A DNA stretch of 64,000 bases, from contig NZ_CP027732.1 in the NCBI RefSeq assembly GCF_003852235.1, forward strand, positions 3,286,001 to 3,350,000. The letters run 5' to 3'. The DNA comes from Pseudomonas sp. R4-35-07 (GTDB lineage Bacteria; Pseudomonadota; Gammaproteobacteria; Pseudomonadales; Pseudomonadaceae). Both the position numbers and the translations under genes were made by a program. The notes beneath the pieces are model-generated. The model had not been told where the DNA came from and did no database searches. It was given only the letters and a program-made list of their open reading frames with translations. Shown one piece after another: positions 42,657 to 51,578 of this stretch; positions within the stretch are counted from its first letter, which is position 1, and each line of letters starts with the position of its first letter.

Positions 42657-43256
42657 TCACCCCGCTACCGTCTCGCGCACAAACAGCGTCTGCCCTGTCT
42701 CCCTGGCCTTTCGCAGATGCGCCTCGGCACTGTCGCTTTCCGATTCCAGCAGCAACTGCGAGGTCAGCACCTGCGCTCCGCAGTAGTCGAAGATCCCGTA
42801 ATCGATCTGCGTGCGCATGGCCTGGGCATAACCGTGCCGGTCAAAGGCGCCGGCATCGGCAGCCCCCAAGGCCAGCAGGTGCACCTGCAAGTGCCGCAAC
42901 TTCTTGGTCACCGGTGTATCCGGGCCGTAATCGATCGCCCAGCCGTTGACGAAGACACGGTCGATCCAGCCCTTGAGCAACGCCGGCATGGACCACCAGT
43001 AGATCGGGAACACCACGACCAACGCGTCGGCGCGCTCGATGCGGGCCTGTTCGGCGAGGACATCCGCCGGCGGCGTGGCGCGGCTGCGGTGTACCTGGTG
43101 GTCGGCGGCGGTGTAGCGCGGGTCGAAGCCTTCGGCGGCGAGGTCGGCGGTTTCAAAGGTGTGCCCGGAGGCGCTCAAACCGCCACCCACGTGCGCGGCC
43201 ACGCTGTGGGTCAGGGATTGGCTGTCGTGATGAGCCACAACGATGAGTGCATGCAT
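42657..43256 (-). CDS. NAD(P)H dehydrogenase (quinone), flavodoxin-like
   Basis: 199 residues; AAAGGAG sits 8 nt before the ATG at 43256. NQO1/MdaB-type flavoprotein: MHALIVVAHHDSQSLTHSVA binds FMN/FAD phosphate, DALVVVFPIYWWSMPALLKG then WIDRVFVNGWAIDYG is the family signature. It reduces quinones by two electrons to limit redox cycling. It is divergent from a TetR gene across 72 bp that carry three 14-bp direct repeats, so it is almost surely the TetR target. Confidence 0.88.
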   Translation of the reverse strand: MHALIVVAHHDSQSLTHSVAAHVGGGLSASGHTFETADLAAEGFDPRYTAADHQVHRSRATPPADVLAEQARIERADALVVVFPIYWWSMPALLKGWIDRVFVNGWAIDYGPDTPVTKKLRHLQVHLLALGAADAGAFDRHGYAQAMRTQIDYGIFDYCGAQVLTSQLLLESESDSAEAHLRKARETGQTLFVRETVAG

Positions 43257-43277
43257 GACATTGACTCCTTTTAGGCT

Positions 43278-43319
43278 TAAGCTACTTTTAGTAAGTTACC
43301 TTATTTAAGTTACTTTTGG
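43278..43319. promoter_or_regulatory. Three 14-bp direct repeats, probable TetR operator
   Basis: TAAGCTACTTTTAG, TAAGTTACCTTATT and TAAGTTACTTTTGG follow each other with exact 14-bp period. Each holds a GTAA-N-TTAC-like half-palindrome (GTAAGTTAC at 43291). They fill the gap between the divergent quinone reductase and TetR genes. A TATATAAG box (43320) touches the TetR start. Confidence 0.7.
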
Positions 43320-43328
43320 TATATAAGC

Positions 43329-43949
43329 ATGTCAAGCGAACAATCTCCTGCCCCGCGCCGGCGTCTTTCCCGCGAAGAACGCCTGCAACAATTATTGGAA
43401 ACCGCCTGGCAACTGGTGCGCGAGGAAGGCACCGATGCCCTGACCCTGGGCCGTCTGGCCGAGTTGGCCGGGGTGACCAAACCGGTGGTGTACGATCATT
43501 TCGTCACGCGCTCTGGCCTATTGGCCGCGCTGTATGAAGATTTCGATGGGCGCCAGAACCAGGTGTTTGTTGACGCCATCGAGGCCAGCAGCGCGACGCT
43601 TGAAGCGCGCGCGTGGGTGATTGCCTCGTCCTATGTGGATTGCGTGTTGCTGCAGGGCCGCGAGATTCCGGGGGTAACGGCGGCGCTCAGTGGCTCGCCG
43701 GAGCTGGAGGCGCTCAAGCGCAAGTACGAGGCCATCTTCCTCGATAAATGCCGCGATGCCCTGGCGCCCTTCGCGCCGGATGGCACGCTTTCCCAAGCGG
43801 GCCTGCGCGCCATGCTGGGCGCGGCCGAAGCCTTGTCCCATGCCGCAGCCAGCGCGGAAATCAGCCGCGAAGAAGCGCAACAGGAACTGCTGGCGATCAT
43901 CCTGGCGATGGTCAAGCGCGGCGCATGTGGGAGTGGTTCAGTCAATTAA
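43329..43949 (+). CDS. TetR family transcriptional repressor
   Basis: 206 residues. N-terminal helix-turn-helix: LLETAWQLVREEGTDALTLG, then RLAELAGVTKPVVYDHFVTR, a textbook TetR pattern. The ligand domain is Ala-rich and has no obvious motif. No ribosome site precedes the ATG at 43329, and a TATATA box lies only 4 bp upstream, so the mRNA may be leaderless. The last dozen codons run into a REP-like sequence (GACGSGSVN encoded by GCATGTGGGAGTGGTTCAG). It likely represses the divergent quinone reductase and itself. Confidence 0.87.
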   Translation: MSSEQSPAPRRRLSREERLQQLLETAWQLVREEGTDALTLGRLAELAGVTKPVVYDHFVTRSGLLAALYEDFDGRQNQVFVDAIEASSATLEARAWVIASSYVDCVLLQGREIPGVTAALSGSPELEALKRKYEAIFLDKCRDALAPFAPDGTLSQAGLRAMLGAAEALSHAAASAEISREEAQQELLAIILAMVKRGACGSGSVN

Positions 43950-43965
43950 TAGGTGACTGATACAC

Positions 43966-44046
43966 CGCTATCGGGGGCAAGCCCCCTCCCACATTTGAAA
44001 GTATTCACAGTTCAAAGTGTGGGAGGGGGCTTGCCCCCGATTGCAG
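43966..44046. repeat. Two head-to-head REP sequences after the TetR gene
   Basis: CGCTATCGGGGGCAAGCCCC to CCCACA (43966-43993) and TGTGGGAGGGGGCTTGCCCC (44018-44046) face each other across 24 bp, opposite in order to a normal REPIN. A truncated third arm, TGTGGGAG, lies inside the TetR coding end at 43926. Confidence 0.8.
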
Positions 44047-44067
44047 GGGTGAAGTCACCGCGAGTGC

Positions 44068-44739
44068 TCAACCCAAGCGTTCATCTACAAACCGCTGCAC
44101 CTTGCGCGTCAATTGATCCAGGTGCCGGTCGCGCTGCTTTTCCGCGTCCACCATCGCGCGCTTCCCATGCTTTTGCAGCAGGTAGGTATGGATCTGCCGC
44201 ACTTCCAATGAGCTGTAGATAGCAGCCACGTCGAGCACGCCCATCAACCCATCGGTGCCGTAGTCCCGCGTATTCATCAGCACTTGGGTGCCACGCGCGC
44301 CGCGCACCTGCAAGCCCATCGCTTCGAATGCCGGAACCTTCTCCACCGAGCACGCCAGCTCTCCATGGGGATAGCGCGCGAACACGTCATTCAGCATGGC
44401 CCGGGCCACGCCTTGGCGCCGGAAAGCCGAGTGCACGGCCATAAAGGCCACGCCACAGGCTTGAGGGTCGTCCTTCACCGGGAGGTACAGGCAAAAACCA
44501 ACGACGGTCTCCTCCTGCATCGCCACGACCAGCTCAACGCTGATGCCCTTCGATCCATCCAGCGCCTCCAGGTACAAGTGCACCTCAAACCCGATGGCGT
44601 ACTGGTAAATGTTGTAGAGCAGGTTGCTGGGCGCCAGTGCCACGCTGCTGATGTCGGTGAGGTTATCGACCACCAACTGCAGGATCTGGCTGTTGATCGG
44701 TTCGGGGCACGGCATGGTGTAGCGGGTAAGGCTGAACAT
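44068..44739 (-). CDS. GNAT family acetyltransferase
   Basis: 223 residues; AGGAA precedes the ATG at 44739. Acetyl-CoA site: VELVVAMQEETVVGFCLYLP, then GVAFMAVHSAFRRQGVARAM with the R-R-Q-G-V-A turn. The C-terminal 80 residues (IHTYLLQKHGKRAMVDAEKQ and RDRHLDQLTRKVQRFVDERL) form a charged helical tail beyond the usual GNAT fold. Single gene, unknown substrate. Confidence 0.82.
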   Translation of the reverse strand: MFSLTRYTMPCPEPINSQILQLVVDNLTDISSVALAPSNLLYNIYQYAIGFEVHLYLEALDGSKGISVELVVAMQEETVVGFCLYLPVKDDPQACGVAFMAVHSAFRRQGVARAMLNDVFARYPHGELACSVEKVPAFEAMGLQVRGARGTQVLMNTRDYGTDGLMGVLDVAAIYSSLEVRQIHTYLLQKHGKRAMVDAEKQRDRHLDQLTRKVQRFVDERLG

Positions 44740-44915
44740 GCAAATTCCTGGGGTTTCACGTCAAGGCAGTGGCGATTGTACCTGTTGCACGCCGTGAAGC
44801 CTCGGCCCTGAACCGCCGGCACTCAAGCATTGAACAAAAAAAGTTCGGACCAACGGGTGCATGCACGCACCTGGATCGCGCATCATGGGCACTTTCAAGC
44901 TCAAGGGTAACGTCC

Positions 44916-45767
44916 ATGCGCGTTCTGTCATTGATGATGGGTCTTACGACGCTGGCCGCCAGTACGGTGTTCTGCGCCAGCGCGATGGCGAATGAAGAAA
45001 GTCAGTTAGTCGAACAGATCAACCAGTACCGCAGCCAGGTGCAGCGCTGCGGCGATCAGGGTTCCCAGGAATTGCCACCGCTGAACAGTGATACACGGCT
45101 GGTGCTGCCGGCCACCAATGTCGGCGATTTGCAGCAGTCGCTGGCGCGGGCCGCGTACCCCATGGTCAACGTGCAGGCCATCAGCCTGTCCGGGCCCAGG
45201 GATGCCGAGGCCGCTATGAAAGCGGTGCGTGAAAGCTTCTGTCGCGTGGTACTCGACCCGCAATTCGTCGACATCGGCGTGAGCAACAGCGGCCAGGACT
45301 GGCGCATCGTGCTCGCCCGCCCGCTGCTGACCAGCGGCCTGGGCGACTGGCAGACCGAAGGCCGCAAACTGCTCGACCTGATCAACGCCGCCCGCGCCCA
45401 GCCGCGCCAGTGTGGCACCCAGGCGTTCACCGCGACCACGCCGCTGTCGTGGAACGACGATCTGGCCGGTGCCGCCAACAGCCATACGCGCAACATGGCC
45501 AACGGCAACTTTTTCGATCACCTCGACCACGACGGCCGTACCCCCGGCGACCGCGCCGAGCTTGCCGGGTATATCGCAAAAAACATCGGCGAAAACATCG
45601 CCGCCGGCCTCGATACCCCACGCAAGGTGCTCGACGGTTGGCTCGCCAGCCCCGGCCATTGCGCCAACCTGATGAACCCACAATTTCGCGAATTGGGCGC
45701 GGCCTATGCAATGGACCCGAAAAGCGATGCGGGCATCTACTGGACGGGGCTGTTCGGCGCACAATAA
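44916..45767 (+). CDS. CAP (SCP/PR1) domain secreted protein
   Basis: 283 residues from MRVLSLMMGLTTLAASTVFC with AAGGG before the ATG; the longer frame from 44769 lacks support. A signal peptide is cut near CASAMA-NEESQ, exporting it. Residues 25-150 are a domain of unknown type with two cysteines. Residues 150-283 are the CAP domain: LLDLINAARAQPRQCG, WNDDLAGAANSHTRNMANGN, FFDHLDHDGRTPGDRAELAG, NIGENIAAGLDTPRKVLDGW and SPGHCANLMNPQFRELGAAY. The conserved His/Glu/His set of the CAP cavity is present. Bacterial CAP proteins are extracytoplasmic, with roles not settled. Confidence 0.88.
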   Translation: MRVLSLMMGLTTLAASTVFCASAMANEESQLVEQINQYRSQVQRCGDQGSQELPPLNSDTRLVLPATNVGDLQQSLARAAYPMVNVQAISLSGPRDAEAAMKAVRESFCRVVLDPQFVDIGVSNSGQDWRIVLARPLLTSGLGDWQTEGRKLLDLINAARAQPRQCGTQAFTATTPLSWNDDLAGAANSHTRNMANGNFFDHLDHDGRTPGDRAELAGYIAKNIGENIAAGLDTPRKVLDGWLASPGHCANLMNPQFRELGAAYAMDPKSDAGIYWTGLFGAQ

Positions 45768-45939
45768 CGGTGGGCGGCGGCCCGGCCCTGCGACCACTCG
45801 TTCCGCCAAATGGGCAATGAAATCAAAGGGCCACCTAGGAGATAAACGCGCTGAACTGATCCAGATCATTCCGGTCTGTTGCTAGTCGGTCTGACCTCTT
45901 CAAAGCCTAACAACGCGTAGCGAGCAAGGTGTGAACCCA

Positions 45940-48144
45940 ATGATGAATTGGCTGCAAGGCAGCAGCGTAATGGCAGAGCGGGTTCGTCGGCATGATTGGG
46001 CCAGTACGCCCCTGGGGCCAATTGAACACTGGCCGGACGTGTTGAAGACAACCGTTGCGTTGTGCTTCGCCTCCAGCTTTCCCCAAGCCATCGTCTGGGG
46101 GCCTCAGTTGATCACCCTCCACAACGATGCATTCGTGCCGATCCTGGGCAACAAGCCCGACGCCCTGGGCCGTCCGTTCAACGAGGTGTGGCACGAGGCA
46201 TGGGATGACATCCGCCCTATCGCCGACACCGCGTTCGCCGGGCAGGCCACCTATATCGAAAACTTTCCGCTGTTGATCCTGCGTGACGACACGCCTGAAC
46301 AAGCGTATTTCACCTTTTGCTACAGCCCGATCCGTGATGCAAAAGGCGCGGTGGTGGGGTTGCTCGATACCGTCACCGAAACCACCGCCACGGTCTTCCT
46401 CACCCGGCGCCTGGCCGTGCTGGACGCCATCGGCAACAGCGTCGCCACGGCCACCGACCCCGAAGCAATCATGATGTCGACCACCCGCCTGCTGGCCGAA
46501 CACCTGCAAGTATCGATTTGCGCCTACGCCGACATGGAAGACGACCAAGACGGCTTTACCATTCGCGGCGACTGGTCGGCGCAAGGCTCGCCGAGCATCA
46601 TCGGCCATTACAGCCTGGCTGCGTTCGGTGAGCGCGCGGTGGCCTGCCTGCGCGCCGGCGAGCCCCTGGTGATCGGCAATAACCTGCTCGAGTTGCCGGC
46701 CCATGAAGCCGCGAACTTCCAGGCACTCGGTGTAACGGCGACCATTTGTATGCCGTTGATCAAAGACGGCCGCCTCACCGCGCTGATGGCCGTGCACGAC
46801 AAACAGCCCCGCCACTGGTCCTCCTATGACCTGGCGCTGTTGGGCGAAGTCACCGAACGTTCCTGGGCGCATATCGAGCGCGTACGCGCCGATGCTGTGG
46901 TGCGTGAGGGCCTGGCGGCCTATACCGAACTCAATGCAACCCTGGAACAGCGCGTCGAAGAGCGCACCCGCGCCCTCGCCCAGGCCGAAGCCGCGTTGCG
47001 CCAGTCGCAAAAGCTCGAGGCCATCGGCCAACTCACTGGCGGCGTCGCCCATGATTTCAATAACCTGCTGACGATCATTCGCTCATCCGTGGACTTCCTG
47101 CGCCAGCCGGGGCTCTCGGAAGAACGCCGGCAACGCTATATGGGCGCGGTGTCCGATACCGTCGAGCGGGCCAGCAAGCTCACCAGCCAACTGCTCGCCT
47201 TCGCCCGCCGCCAGCCGTTGAATCCGCAGGTGTTCGATGTCAGCCAACGGGTGCGCAACATTGGCGACATGCTTGAGAGCGTCACCGGCGCACGCATTCA
47301 TGTGCAGGTGCAATTGCCCGAGCAGCCGTGCTATGCGCGCATCGACTCCAGTCAGTTCGAAACCGCCCTGATCAACATCGCCCTTAATGCCCGCGACGCC
47401 ATGGACGGCCAGGGCAGCCTGATCATCAAGGTCGCCGGCCAGCAGCCGCTGCCGCGCATCCGCGGGGATGCCGAGTCGCGCCTGCCCTACATCGCTATTT
47501 CCCTGGCCGACACGGGCGTCGGGATTCCCGGCGATACCGTCGAACGCATTTTCGAGCCGTTCTTCACCACCAAGGCCGTCGGCAAGGGCACCGGCCTGGG
47601 CTTGTCGCAGGTGTTCGGCTTTGCCAAGCAATCGGGCGGCAATATTGATGTGGCCAGCACCCTGGGGCAAGGCACGGTGTTCACCCTGTACCTGCCCGAG
47701 GTGGAAGGCGAAGCCGCGCCCCGGCAGGACGCACAGCGAGACCTTCCACCCCCGTTGGACCTGGCCCAACGGCATGTACTGATCGTGGAGGACAATCTGG
47801 AGGTGGGCCGCTTCGCCAGCCAGATCCTCAAGGACCTGGGTTACCAGACCACCTGGGCCACCAACGCCGAACAGGCGCTGACGCTGGCCGGCAACGACGC
47901 CCAGGCCTTCGACGCGGTGTTCTCGGATGTGGTGATGCCTGGGATGACTGGCGTCGCCATGGCCAAACTGATGCGCCAGCGCCGGGCGGACCTGCCGGTG
48001 GTGCTGGTTTCCGGATACAGCGAAGAACTGGCGGACAGTGGCTATGAAGGCTTTGAGTTCCTCGCCAAACCCTACTCCGCCGAACAGGTTGCGCGCGCGT
48101 TGGCCAAGGCCATGGCCAAGGATCAGCCCGCCACGGCCACCTGA
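45940..48144 (+). CDS. Soluble hybrid sensor histidine kinase (PAS-GAF-HisKA-HATPase-REC)
   Basis: 734 residues from ATG 45940 (AAGG at 10 nt); a GTG at 45931 is possible. Residues 1-150 are PAS-like ([40 protein letters not shown]). Residues 155-325 are a GAF domain ([20 protein letters not shown]). A coiled coil leads to HisKA with the phospho-His in [20 protein letters not shown]. The ATPase has [33 protein letters not shown] and [18 protein letters not shown]. The REC domain has the Asp in [13 protein letters not shown] and Lys in LAKPYS. No membrane span, so it senses inside the cell. Converges with a diguanylate cyclase, ends overlapping by 22 bp. Confidence 0.9.
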   Translation: MMNWLQGSSVMAERVRRHDWASTPLGPIEHWPDVLKTTVALCFASSFPQAIVWGPQLITLHNDAFVPILGNKPDALGRPFNEVWHEAWDDIRPIADTAFAGQATYIENFPLLILRDDTPEQAYFTFCYSPIRDAKGAVVGLLDTVTETTATVFLTRRLAVLDAIGNSVATATDPEAIMMSTTRLLAEHLQVSICAYADMEDDQDGFTIRGDWSAQGSPSIIGHYSLAAFGERAVACLRAGEPLVIGNNLLELPAHEAANFQALGVTATICMPLIKDGRLTALMAVHDKQPRHWSSYDLALLGEVTERSWAHIERVRADAVVREGLAAYTELNATLEQRVEERTRALAQAEAALRQSQKLEAIGQLTGGVAHDFNNLLTIIRSSVDFLRQPGLSEERRQRYMGAVSDTVERASKLTSQLLAFARRQPLNPQVFDVSQRVRNIGDMLESVTGARIHVQVQLPEQPCYARIDSSQFETALINIALNARDAMDGQGSLIIKVAGQQPLPRIRGDAESRLPYIAISLADTGVGIPGDTVERIFEPFFTTKAVGKGTGLGLSQVFGFAKQSGGNIDVASTLGQGTVFTLYLPEVEGEAAPRQDAQRDLPPPLDLAQRHVLIVEDNLEVGRFASQILKDLGYQTTWATNAEQALTLAGNDAQAFDAVFSDVVMPGMTGVAMAKLMRQRRADLPVVLVSGYSEELADSGYEGFEFLAKPYSAEQVARALAKAMAKDQPATAT

Positions 48145-49250
48145 TTGCGGCCCAGCGCCTTGGCCCGGTACAGCGCCTTGTCAGCGCTGTCCATCAAGCC
48201 ATACAAGTCCAGCGCCTGGGTATGGGTCGAAGCCAGGCCCAGGCTGGCACTCAGCCCCTGCACCGGGTCGGCCCGCAAATCGCCAATGGCCTGGACCAGT
48301 TGCTCGGCGATGCTGCGCGCGGTCTCCAGGGACGTATTGGGCAGCAATATTGCGAACTCTTCGCCCCCCAGGCGGCCGTACACATCGACCTGGCGAAACG
48401 AGGTGCTGATCACGCTGCCAATCTGACGCAACACCTGATCACCGGCTTGGTGCCCGTAGGTGTCATTGATGGTTTTGAAGTGATCCATGTCCAGCATCAG
48501 CACACACAGCGGCTGCTGCTCGCGACGGCACTGGGCATAGAGCGCCTGGGCCTGTTCGAAAAATGCACGACGGTTCATCAACCCGGTCAGCTCATCGGTC
48601 TGGGAGGCGTGGGTTGAAATGGTGTGGGCGCGCTCCATTTGCCGGGTCAGGCGAAAAGCTTTTTCCAGCGCGTCGGACAGTTTGCGCGTGGCGCCCACCA
48701 CAAAGGATGAGAACACCAACACCGCCAGCGCCACGCCCACCTGCATCGGCGACGGCTGGAACAGCAGCCACAGGGTACAGGGCAACAGCACCAGGCCCAT
48801 GGACCCCAGCGACATGTAGCGATACGCCGAATAGCACGACACCGCGCTGACCGACATGCCCACGGCGAACAGCATGACCAGCACCTGGGACACGCGGTCA
48901 TCGACCGGCATCACCGCCAGCGCCCCGCCCCCCCAGATGCCCGCCGACAGCATCAGCGTCAGCCAGTAACGCCGCTCCCAACGCGCAGGCGTACGCTCGC
49001 TGTCAGGGCAGCGGAACCATTCAAGGAATAATTGCAGGCGCAGCAGTGACGAGCCGGCCAGTAGCACCAGCCATACCACGATCACTTGGTGATCGAAGCG
49101 GTCCCAGCACAACCAGCACAGCATAAGAGCAGCCAGGTAGCTGCCAAACAGCGCCGGGAACGACTGGCGAAACAGCTGGTGCAAACGGTCGGTGCGCACC
49201 TGCTGTTCGATAACACGGTCCGGGTCTTGCCCAAGCCCACGGCTATTCAT
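48123..49250 (-). CDS. Membrane diguanylate cyclase (GGDEF)
   Basis: 375 residues from MNSRGLGQDPDRVIEQQVRT. About six membrane helices (SYLAALMLCWLCWDRF, VIVVWLVLLAGSSLLRL, VLVMLFAVGMSVSAVSCY, LVLLPCTLWLLFQPS, VALAVLVFSSFVVGA) precede the C-terminal GGDEF domain with YGRLGGEEFAILLPN, the active GGEEF form. The inhibitory I-site RxxD (RQVD) lies five residues before it, so product inhibition is expected. It makes c-di-GMP. The N-terminal membrane region would be the sensor; its signal is unknown. Confidence 0.9.
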   Translation of the reverse strand: MNSRGLGQDPDRVIEQQVRTDRLHQLFRQSFPALFGSYLAALMLCWLCWDRFDHQVIVVWLVLLAGSSLLRLQLFLEWFRCPDSERTPARWERRYWLTLMLSAGIWGGGALAVMPVDDRVSQVLVMLFAVGMSVSAVSCYSAYRYMSLGSMGLVLLPCTLWLLFQPSPMQVGVALAVLVFSSFVVGATRKLSDALEKAFRLTRQMERAHTISTHASQTDELTGLMNRRAFFEQAQALYAQCRREQQPLCVLMLDMDHFKTINDTYGHQAGDQVLRQIGSVISTSFRQVDVYGRLGGEEFAILLPNTSLETARSIAEQLVQAIGDLRADPVQGLSASLGLASTHTQALDLYGLMDSADKALYRAKALGRNQVAVAG

Positions 49251-49340
49251 GCGATTCGCCTGTCTGAGTGCTACGACAAAGGTGCCATTGTGGCACCCTG
49301 CCAGTAGCCCGGACAACCGCATCCGTCGCGCCAGGCGCGT

Positions 49341-51578
49341 TTAACTCTCCTGTGGTCGCAGAATCAACACACCCAAGGGTGGCAGGTTCAGCGACAGCGA
49401 CACCGGCTGCCCGTGGCGGGGTTCATCCAGGGTCTGTACCGCACCGCCATTACCGTAGTTGGACCCGGCATACATGTCGGCGTCACTGTTGATCACTTCG
49501 CTCCAGCGTCCGGCGAAAGGAACGCCGACCGCATAGGCCTCACGCGGCACTGGGGTGAAGTTGGCGACGACCAGCACTGGCTTGCCGTCCTTGCTCCAGC
49601 GCAGCCAGGCATAGACGCTGTTGATCGCATCGTCGCCAATCAGCCACTGGAAGCCCTGGGGTGCGTCATCCTGCTCGTGCAGCGCTGGCTCCTCGCGGTA
49701 CAGGCGGTTCAAGTCGCCCACCAGCTTTTGCACCCCACGGTGCTCGGGGTATTGCAGCAGGTACCAGTCCAGTTGCTGGTCGTGGTTCCACTCGCGCCAC
49801 TGGCCGAACTCGCAGCCCATGAACAGCAGCTTCTTGCCAGGGTGCATCCACATGAAACTCAGGTAGGCACGCAGGTTGGCGAATTTCTGCCAGCGGTCGC
49901 CGGGCATCTTGTCGATCAGCGAGTGCTTGCCGTGCACCACTTCGTCGTGGGAAATCGGCAGGATAAACCGCTCGGACCAGGCATACACCAGGCCGAAACT
50001 CAGCTCGTTGTGGTGATGGGCGCGGTACACCGGGTCTTGCTGGATGTAATGCAGCGAGTCGTGCATCCAGCCCATGTTCCATTTGTAGTTGAAGCCCAGG
50101 CCACCTTGCTGGGTGCTTTGGCTCACCCCCGGCCACGCGGTGGATTCCTCGGCGATCACCAGGGCGCCCGGCGCCTCCAGCGCCACCACGTCGTTCAAGT
50201 GGCGCAGAAAATCGATGGCTTCCAGGTTTTCGCGGCCACCGTGACGGTTGGGCACCCATTCACCGGCTTTGCGCGAATAGTCGCGATACAGCATCGAGGC
50301 CACCGCATCCACGCGCAGGCCGTCGACGTGGAAGTGCTTGAGCCAATGCAACGCCGAGGCCAGCATGAAACCGTGCACCTCGGTACGGCCCAGGTTGTAG
50401 ATCAGCGTGTCCCAGTCCTGGTGGAAACCTTCCAGCGGGTTGGCGTATTCGTACAGCGCGGTGCCGTCGAACTGCGCCAGGCCGTGGGCGTCCGTCGGAA
50501 AATGCGCCGGCACCCAGTCAAGGATCACGCCGATGTCCGCCTGATGGCAGGCGTTGACGAAATACGCGAAATCTTCCGGCGAGCCAAAGCGTGCGCTCGG
50601 CGCAAACTGGGACAAGGCCTGATAGCCCCACGAACCGCCAAAGGGATGCTCCATGATCGGCATCAGCTCGATATGGGTGAAGCCCAGTTGCTGCACATAG
50701 GGAATCAGCCGCTCGGACAGTTCGCGCCAGCCGTACTGGCGTGACACTTCCCCGGCCTCGTCCAGCTCGCATTGCCATGACCCTACGTGCAACTCGTAGA
50801 TCGACAGCGGCGCGGTGGCTTTCTGTTTGTCACCTCTAGCCTGCATCCACTCGTGGTCCTGCCAGTCCACCTGCAACGGCGCGGCGACTTTCGAGGCGGT
50901 GTCCGGCGGCAGCTGGGTGGCCAGGGCCATCGGGTCGGCCTTGAGCGGCAAAATGCCGTGGGCACCGAGAATCTCGTACTTATAGGCCGCCCCCGGTTGC
51001 AGACGCGGGATGAAAATCTCCCACACGCCCGACGGATGGCGCAGACGCATCGGGTGCCGGCGACCGTCCCAGATGTTGAAGTCGCCCACCACCGAGACCC
51101 GTCGGGCATTCGGCGCCCACACGGCGAAACGTACGCCCTGCACGCCGTCGACCGTGGTTACCTGAGCCCCCAGGCAACTGCCCAGGTCGCGGTGGTTGCC
51201 TTCGGCAAACAGGTACAGGTCCATTTCACCGAGCAGCAATTGGTTGAAGCTGTACGGGTCTTCAGTGATCTGCTCGCCGCCGGCCCACTGGATCTTGAGC
51301 AGGTAGGCCTGACGCGTGCTGAAGTGCCCGACGAACAGCCCCGGCACCTGGCTGGCGTCGAGGCTGCCGATCGGCTCGCCACTGTCACGCGCCAATACCT
51401 GGACACTCAAGGCTTCGGGCAGGAACGCGCGGATAAATTGCCCGCCCTGCTCATCATCATGCGGCCCAAGGATCGAGAATGGATCGTGGTGCTCGGCGCG
51501 TACCAGCGCCTCGACGTCCTTGGACGCCGGCATTGCAGTCAACTTGGGCTGCAGCGGTTCTCTATGCGTAAAACTCAT
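49341..51578 (-). CDS. glgB: 1,4-alpha-glucan branching enzyme
   Basis: 745 residues. Introduces alpha-1,6 branches in alpha-glucan, cytoplasmic. Domains: N1 module and CBM48 ([20 protein letters not shown]), GH13 catalytic barrel with nucleophile Asp in [18 protein letters not shown], acid Glu in [13 protein letters not shown], and the third Asp in [16 protein letters not shown]. The alpha-amylase C-terminal all-beta domain ends [11 protein letters not shown]. The start overlaps the treS-mak stop by 4 bp. It branches the linear glucan made by GlgE. Confidence 0.95.
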   Translation of the reverse strand: MSFTHREPLQPKLTAMPASKDVEALVRAEHHDPFSILGPHDDEQGGQFIRAFLPEALSVQVLARDSGEPIGSLDASQVPGLFVGHFSTRQAYLLKIQWAGGEQITEDPYSFNQLLLGEMDLYLFAEGNHRDLGSCLGAQVTTVDGVQGVRFAVWAPNARRVSVVGDFNIWDGRRHPMRLRHPSGVWEIFIPRLQPGAAYKYEILGAHGILPLKADPMALATQLPPDTASKVAAPLQVDWQDHEWMQARGDKQKATAPLSIYELHVGSWQCELDEAGEVSRQYGWRELSERLIPYVQQLGFTHIELMPIMEHPFGGSWGYQALSQFAPSARFGSPEDFAYFVNACHQADIGVILDWVPAHFPTDAHGLAQFDGTALYEYANPLEGFHQDWDTLIYNLGRTEVHGFMLASALHWLKHFHVDGLRVDAVASMLYRDYSRKAGEWVPNRHGGRENLEAIDFLRHLNDVVALEAPGALVIAEESTAWPGVSQSTQQGGLGFNYKWNMGWMHDSLHYIQQDPVYRAHHHNELSFGLVYAWSERFILPISHDEVVHGKHSLIDKMPGDRWQKFANLRAYLSFMWMHPGKKLLFMGCEFGQWREWNHDQQLDWYLLQYPEHRGVQKLVGDLNRLYREEPALHEQDDAPQGFQWLIGDDAINSVYAWLRWSKDGKPVLVVANFTPVPREAYAVGVPFAGRWSEVINSDADMYAGSNYGNGGAVQTLDEPRHGQPVSLSLNLPPLGVLILRPQES

